Assembly: GCA_045648765.1 (NCBI GenBank)
Contig: JAZROQ010000025.1
Span: 1-53,697, forward strand
Reading direction: 5' to 3'
Origin: RGIG3009 sp045648765
GTDB taxonomy: Bacteria > Bacillota > Clostridia > Oscillospirales > Acutalibacteraceae
DNA length: 53,697 bases
Part shown: piece after piece, positions 51,022-53,697 of the stretch
How positions within the stretch are numbered: position 1 is the stretch's first letter
Layout of the letters: each line of letters begins with the position of its first letter
Program-made: the position numbers and the translations under genes
The notes under the pieces: generated by a model
The model's database searches: none
Told to the model about the DNA's origin: nothing
Seen by the model: the letters and a program-made list of their open reading frames with translations, nothing else

Positions 51022-52830
51022 ATGTATCGTTCTCATGTGTTGGTTTGCGGCGGTACCGGCTGTACCTCCTCGAACAGTCAGCAAATTATCGACACGTTGG
51101 AAAAAGAAATTGCTGCCAACGGGTTAGAAAAAGAAGTGCAAGTTGTTCGCACAGGCTGCTTTGGTTTGTGTGCACTCGGCCCGATTATGATTGTATATCC
51201 GGAAGGTTGTTTCTATTCCTGCGTTCAGGTAGAAGATATTCCGGAAATCGTTTCGGAACATTTGCTCAAAGGTCGTATTGTTACGCGCTTGTTGTACGAT
51301 GAAACAGTCGAAGGCGAAAGCATCAAAGCGTTAAACGAAACCGACTTCTACAAAAAACAAGTGCGCGTTGCTTTGCGCAACTGCGGTGTTGTCGACCCCG
51401 AATCGTTGGATGAATACATCGCCAACGACGGTTACCAAGCTTTGGCTAAATGTTTGACGGAATATACTCCCGAACAAGTTATCCAAATCGTAACCGATTC
51501 CGGCTTACGTGGCCGTGGCGGCGGTGGCTTCCCCACCGGTCGTAAATGGGCATTGACAGCCCCCAACCAAGCTCCGCAAAAATACGTTGTATGTAACGCC
51601 GACGAAGGTGACCCCGGTGCCTTTATGGACCGTTCCGTTTTGGAAGGCGACCCGCACTGCTTGATCGAAGCCATGGCTATTGCCGGTTATGCGATCGGCG
51701 CTACCCAAGGTTACGTCTACGTTCGTGCCGAATACCCCATTGCCGTTAACCGTTTGCAATTGGCTATTGACGCCGCACGCGAAAACGGTTTGTTGGGCAA
51801 AGACATTTTCGGTACCGGTTTTGATTTTGATTTGGAAATCCGTTTGGGTGCAGGCGCATTCGTTTGCGGTGAAGAAACTGCATTGATGACCTCTATTGAA
51901 GGTAATCGTGGCGAACCGCGTCCCCGTCCTCCCTATCCGGCGGTTAAAGGTCTTTACGGTTGCCCCACCGTGGAAAACAACGTGGAAACCTTTGCCAACA
52001 TTCCTCAAATCATTTTGAATGGTCCCGAATGGTTTGCCTCGATGGGTACGGAAAAATCCAAAGGTACCAAAGTGTTTGCTTTGGGCGGCAAAATCAAGCA
52101 CACCGGCTTGGTGGAAATCCCCATGGGTACCACCTTGCGTGAAATCGTGGAAGAAATCGGCGGCGGTATTCCGAACGGGAAAACCTTTAAAGCTGCTCAA
52201 ACCGGTGGTCCTTCCGGAGGTTGTATCCCCGCTTCGCTCATTGACACACCGGTGGATTACGACAACTTGACCGCTATCGGTTGTATGATGGGTTCCGGTG
52301 GTTTGATTGTCATGGACGAAGATACCTGTATGGTAGATATGGCAAAATTCTTCTTGGAATTCACCGTTGACGAATCTTGCGGTAAATGTACTCCCTGCCG
52401 TGTCGGTACCAAACGTTTGCTCGAAAAATTGGAGAAAATCACCAGCGGCAAAGGTACGTTGGAAGATATTGATGATTTGGAAGCTTTGTGCTACTACATC
52501 AAAGAAAACTCTTTGTGCGGTTTGGGTCAAACGGCCCCCAACCCCGTGCTTTCCACACTCCGTTTCTTCCGCGAGGAATATATTGCTCACGTTGTCGACA
52601 AAAAATGTCCCGCCGGCGTTTGCAAAGATTTGCTCTCGTTCAGCATTGATAAAGATAAATGTATCGGTTGCGGATTGTGCGCTAAAAACTGCCCGGTCAA
52701 CGCTATTGTTAAAACCGATTACATTGCTCCGAACCACAAACTCCCCTCCTACACCATCGACGCTGAAAAGTGCGTAAAATGCGGTGTTTGCATGGGTAAT
52801 TGTAAGTTCAAAGCTATCAGCAAAGTTTAA
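51022..52830 (+). CDS. hydB: hydrogenase NuoF-like NADH/FMN subunit
   Basis: 602-residue flavoprotein. Order of domains: thioredoxin-like [2Fe-2S] (Cys9, Cys14, Cys46, Cys50), NuoF core with FMN/NADH motifs GRGGGGFPTGRKW and NADEGDPGAFMDRS, SLBB region, [4Fe-4S] motif CGKCTPCRVGT near residue 452, and two C-terminal [4Fe-4S] ferredoxin motifs (CIGCGLCAKNCP, CVKCGVCMGNCK). This matches HydB of NAD-dependent, often electron-bifurcating, [FeFe] hydrogenases. Bifurcation itself is inferred from family. Confidence 0.95.
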   Translation: MYRSHVLVCGGTGCTSSNSQQIIDTLEKEIAANGLEKEVQVVRTGCFGLCALGPIMIVYPEGCFYSCVQVEDIPEIVSEHLLKGRIVTRLLYDETVEGESIKALNETDFYKKQVRVALRNCGVVDPESLDEYIANDGYQALAKCLTEYTPEQVIQIVTDSGLRGRGGGGFPTGRKWALTAPNQAPQKYVVCNADEGDPGAFMDRSVLEGDPHCLIEAMAIAGYAIGATQGYVYVRAEYPIAVNRLQLAIDAARENGLLGKDIFGTGFDFDLEIRLGAGAFVCGEETALMTSIEGNRGEPRPRPPYPAVKGLYGCPTVENNVETFANIPQIILNGPEWFASMGTEKSKGTKVFALGGKIKHTGLVEIPMGTTLREIVEEIGGGIPNGKTFKAAQTGGPSGGCIPASLIDTPVDYDNLTAIGCMMGSGGLIVMDEDTCMVDMAKFFLEFTVDESCGKCTPCRVGTKRLLEKLEKITSGKGTLEDIDDLEALCYYIKENSLCGLGQTAPNPVLSTLRFFREEYIAHVVDKKCPAGVCKDLLSFSIDKDKCIGCGLCAKNCPVNAIVKTDYIAPNHKLPSYTIDAEKCVKCGVCMGNCKFKAISKV

Positions 52831-52848
52831 GAAAGGAGTGTGCCTGTC

Positions 52849-53673
52849 ATGGATATGGTAAATGTAAAAATTAACGGCATTGCCGTGAGCGTTCCCAAGG
52901 GTTCCACCATTCTGGAGGCCGCCCGCGAAGCAGGTGTGGAAATTCCCACCCTGTGCTATTTGAAAGATTTGAACGAAATCGGTGCTTGCCGTATGTGTAT
53001 GGTAGAAGCCACCGGTGCTCGTGGATTGGTAACGGCTTGTGTATACCCTGTTGCCGAAGGCATGGAAGTGCAAACCAACACTGCCCGCGTTCAAAAAGCG
53101 CGTAAGACCACGTTGGAATTGATTCTTTCCACGCACGACAAACGCTGCTTATCTTGTTCTCGTTCCACCGACTGTGAATTGCAAAAACTTTGCAAAGACT
53201 ACGGTGTGGAAGACAGCGGTAAATTTGACGGTGCCCGTCCGCAATACGAATTGGACACCTCCACCGCTCACTTGGTGCGCGACAATAACAAATGTGTGTT
53301 GTGCCGTCGTTGTGTTGCTGCTTGTCAACAACAATTCGTTTCGGTTATCGGTGCAAACGACCGTGGTATTGACACTCACATTGCTTGCGCGTTCGAAAAA
53401 CCGCTTTCCGATGTTCCTTGCGTTTCTTGCGGTCAATGTGTCGTGGCTTGTCCCACCGGCGCTTTAACCGACAAAGACAATACCGAAGCCGTATGGGAAG
53501 CTTTGGCCGATTCTTCCAAACATGTTATCGTCAGCACCGCTCCTTCCATTCGTGCTACGTTGGGCGAAGCGTTTGGTATGCCGATTGGCACCAACGTTGA
53601 AGGAAAAATGGTTGCCGCTTTACGTCGTTTGGGCTTTGAAAAAGTGTTTGACACCAACTTTGGTGCCGACCTT
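52849..53673 (+). CDS. hydA: [FeFe] hydrogenase large subunit (partial, N-terminal 275 residues)
   Basis: The visible part carries the accessory clusters in order: N-terminal [2Fe-2S] (Cys36, 47, 50, 64); His-ligated [4Fe-4S] (His96, Cys100, 103, 109); two [4Fe-4S] (Cys149-152-155-159 and Cys191-194-197-201); then the start of the H-cluster domain (STAPSIRATLGEAFG). The H-cluster cysteine motifs would lie beyond the edge. After residue 275 (FGADL) the frame leaves the family sequence, because the remaining bases are adapter-like. ATG 52849 follows AAAGGAG. Confidence 0.94.
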
Positions 53674-53697
53674 AAGTCGGATCGTAGCCATGTCGTT
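53674..53697 (+). other. probable MGI/BGI sequencing adapter remnant at the window end
   Basis: The last 24 bases, beginning AAGTCGGATCGTAGCC, are what I recall as the start of the MGI/BGI read-2 adapter. In frame they read LKSDRSHVV minus the leading Leu, which does not continue the hydrogenase family (usually TIMEE after ADL). They are most likely an untrimmed assembly artefact, not genome. Confidence 0.85.

Noticed and set aside
51505..53136. Long 543-codon open frame on the minus strand
   Set aside because: It is antisense to hydB and hydA, rich in His, Phe and Thr, has no ribosome site and no family motif; a shadow of conserved coding sequence.
1..53697. CRISPR arrays, transposases, integrases, prophage or attachment sites
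   Set aside because: None of the frames shows such proteins and I found no regularly spaced repeats.

Overview
The window reads as chromosomal DNA of a low-to-mid GC Bacillota, most likely an uncultured clostridial (Oscillospirales-like) anaerobe. This is inferred from the T-box and lysine riboswitch leaders, sigma-A promoters with 17-bp spacers, strong Shine-Dalgarno sites, an ornithine-acetyltransferase arginine pathway, GHL10 envelope hydrolases and a HydABC-type [FeFe] hydrogenase operon. I see no phage, insertion sequence, plasmid or CRISPR signature. Almost all sequence is ordinary dense coding DNA.

Layout. 1-2900 (minus): a TrpXYZ-like ABC importer behind a T-box leader whose specifier reads as UGG (Trp); the ATPase gene runs off the left edge. 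2928-5205 (minus): three phosphatase or phosphodiesterase genes in one apparent operon. 5297-7795 (plus): lysine riboswitch, dapA, lysA. 7838-9306 (minus): a TIM-barrel sugar isomerase-like gene behind a CAT-fold acetyltransferase. 9512-9748 (minus): tRNA-Ser(GCT) and tRNA-Ser(TGA). 9820-14426 (minus): potABCD polyamine importer with a HAD phosphatase coupled at its end and a long structured leader. 14801-16835: rarA and nth, divergent.

16891-24690 (minus) holds the arginine pathway argGHCJBDF with two ARG-box-like palindromes upstream. 24971-27442 (minus) holds an M23 peptidase with a G5 domain and an RluA-type pseudouridine synthase. 27566-30274 (plus): metG, tatD. 30414-33838 (plus): a YtrA-type GntR regulator, its ABC ATPase and a large permease. 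33955-39102 (plus): phosphoglucomutase, a YgjV-like membrane protein, asnS and an aminotransferase. 39217-41600 (plus): secD, secF. Then come a YjjG-like HAD, birA, a 1020-residue GHL10-like/amidase fusion, a GHL10 lipoprotein, tRNA-Leu(TAG), an MFS transporter, and finally the hydrogenase operon hydC, HATPase, small ferredoxin, hydB, hydA, cut by the right edge.

The genes join into a few themes: amino-acid supply (tryptophan uptake, lysine and arginine synthesis, each with its own visible control signal), polyamine uptake, cell-envelope remodelling, protein export and translation, and hydrogen metabolism. The last 24 bases match, as I recall it, an MGI/BGI library adapter and are probably not genomic. 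I did not find a clearly new system. The least explained signals are the pot leader with a 10-bp pairing that would hide the potA ribosome-binding site, the CAT-fold enzyme lacking classical acceptor-site residues, the HATPase inside the hydrogenase operon, and the GHL10-amidase fusion.
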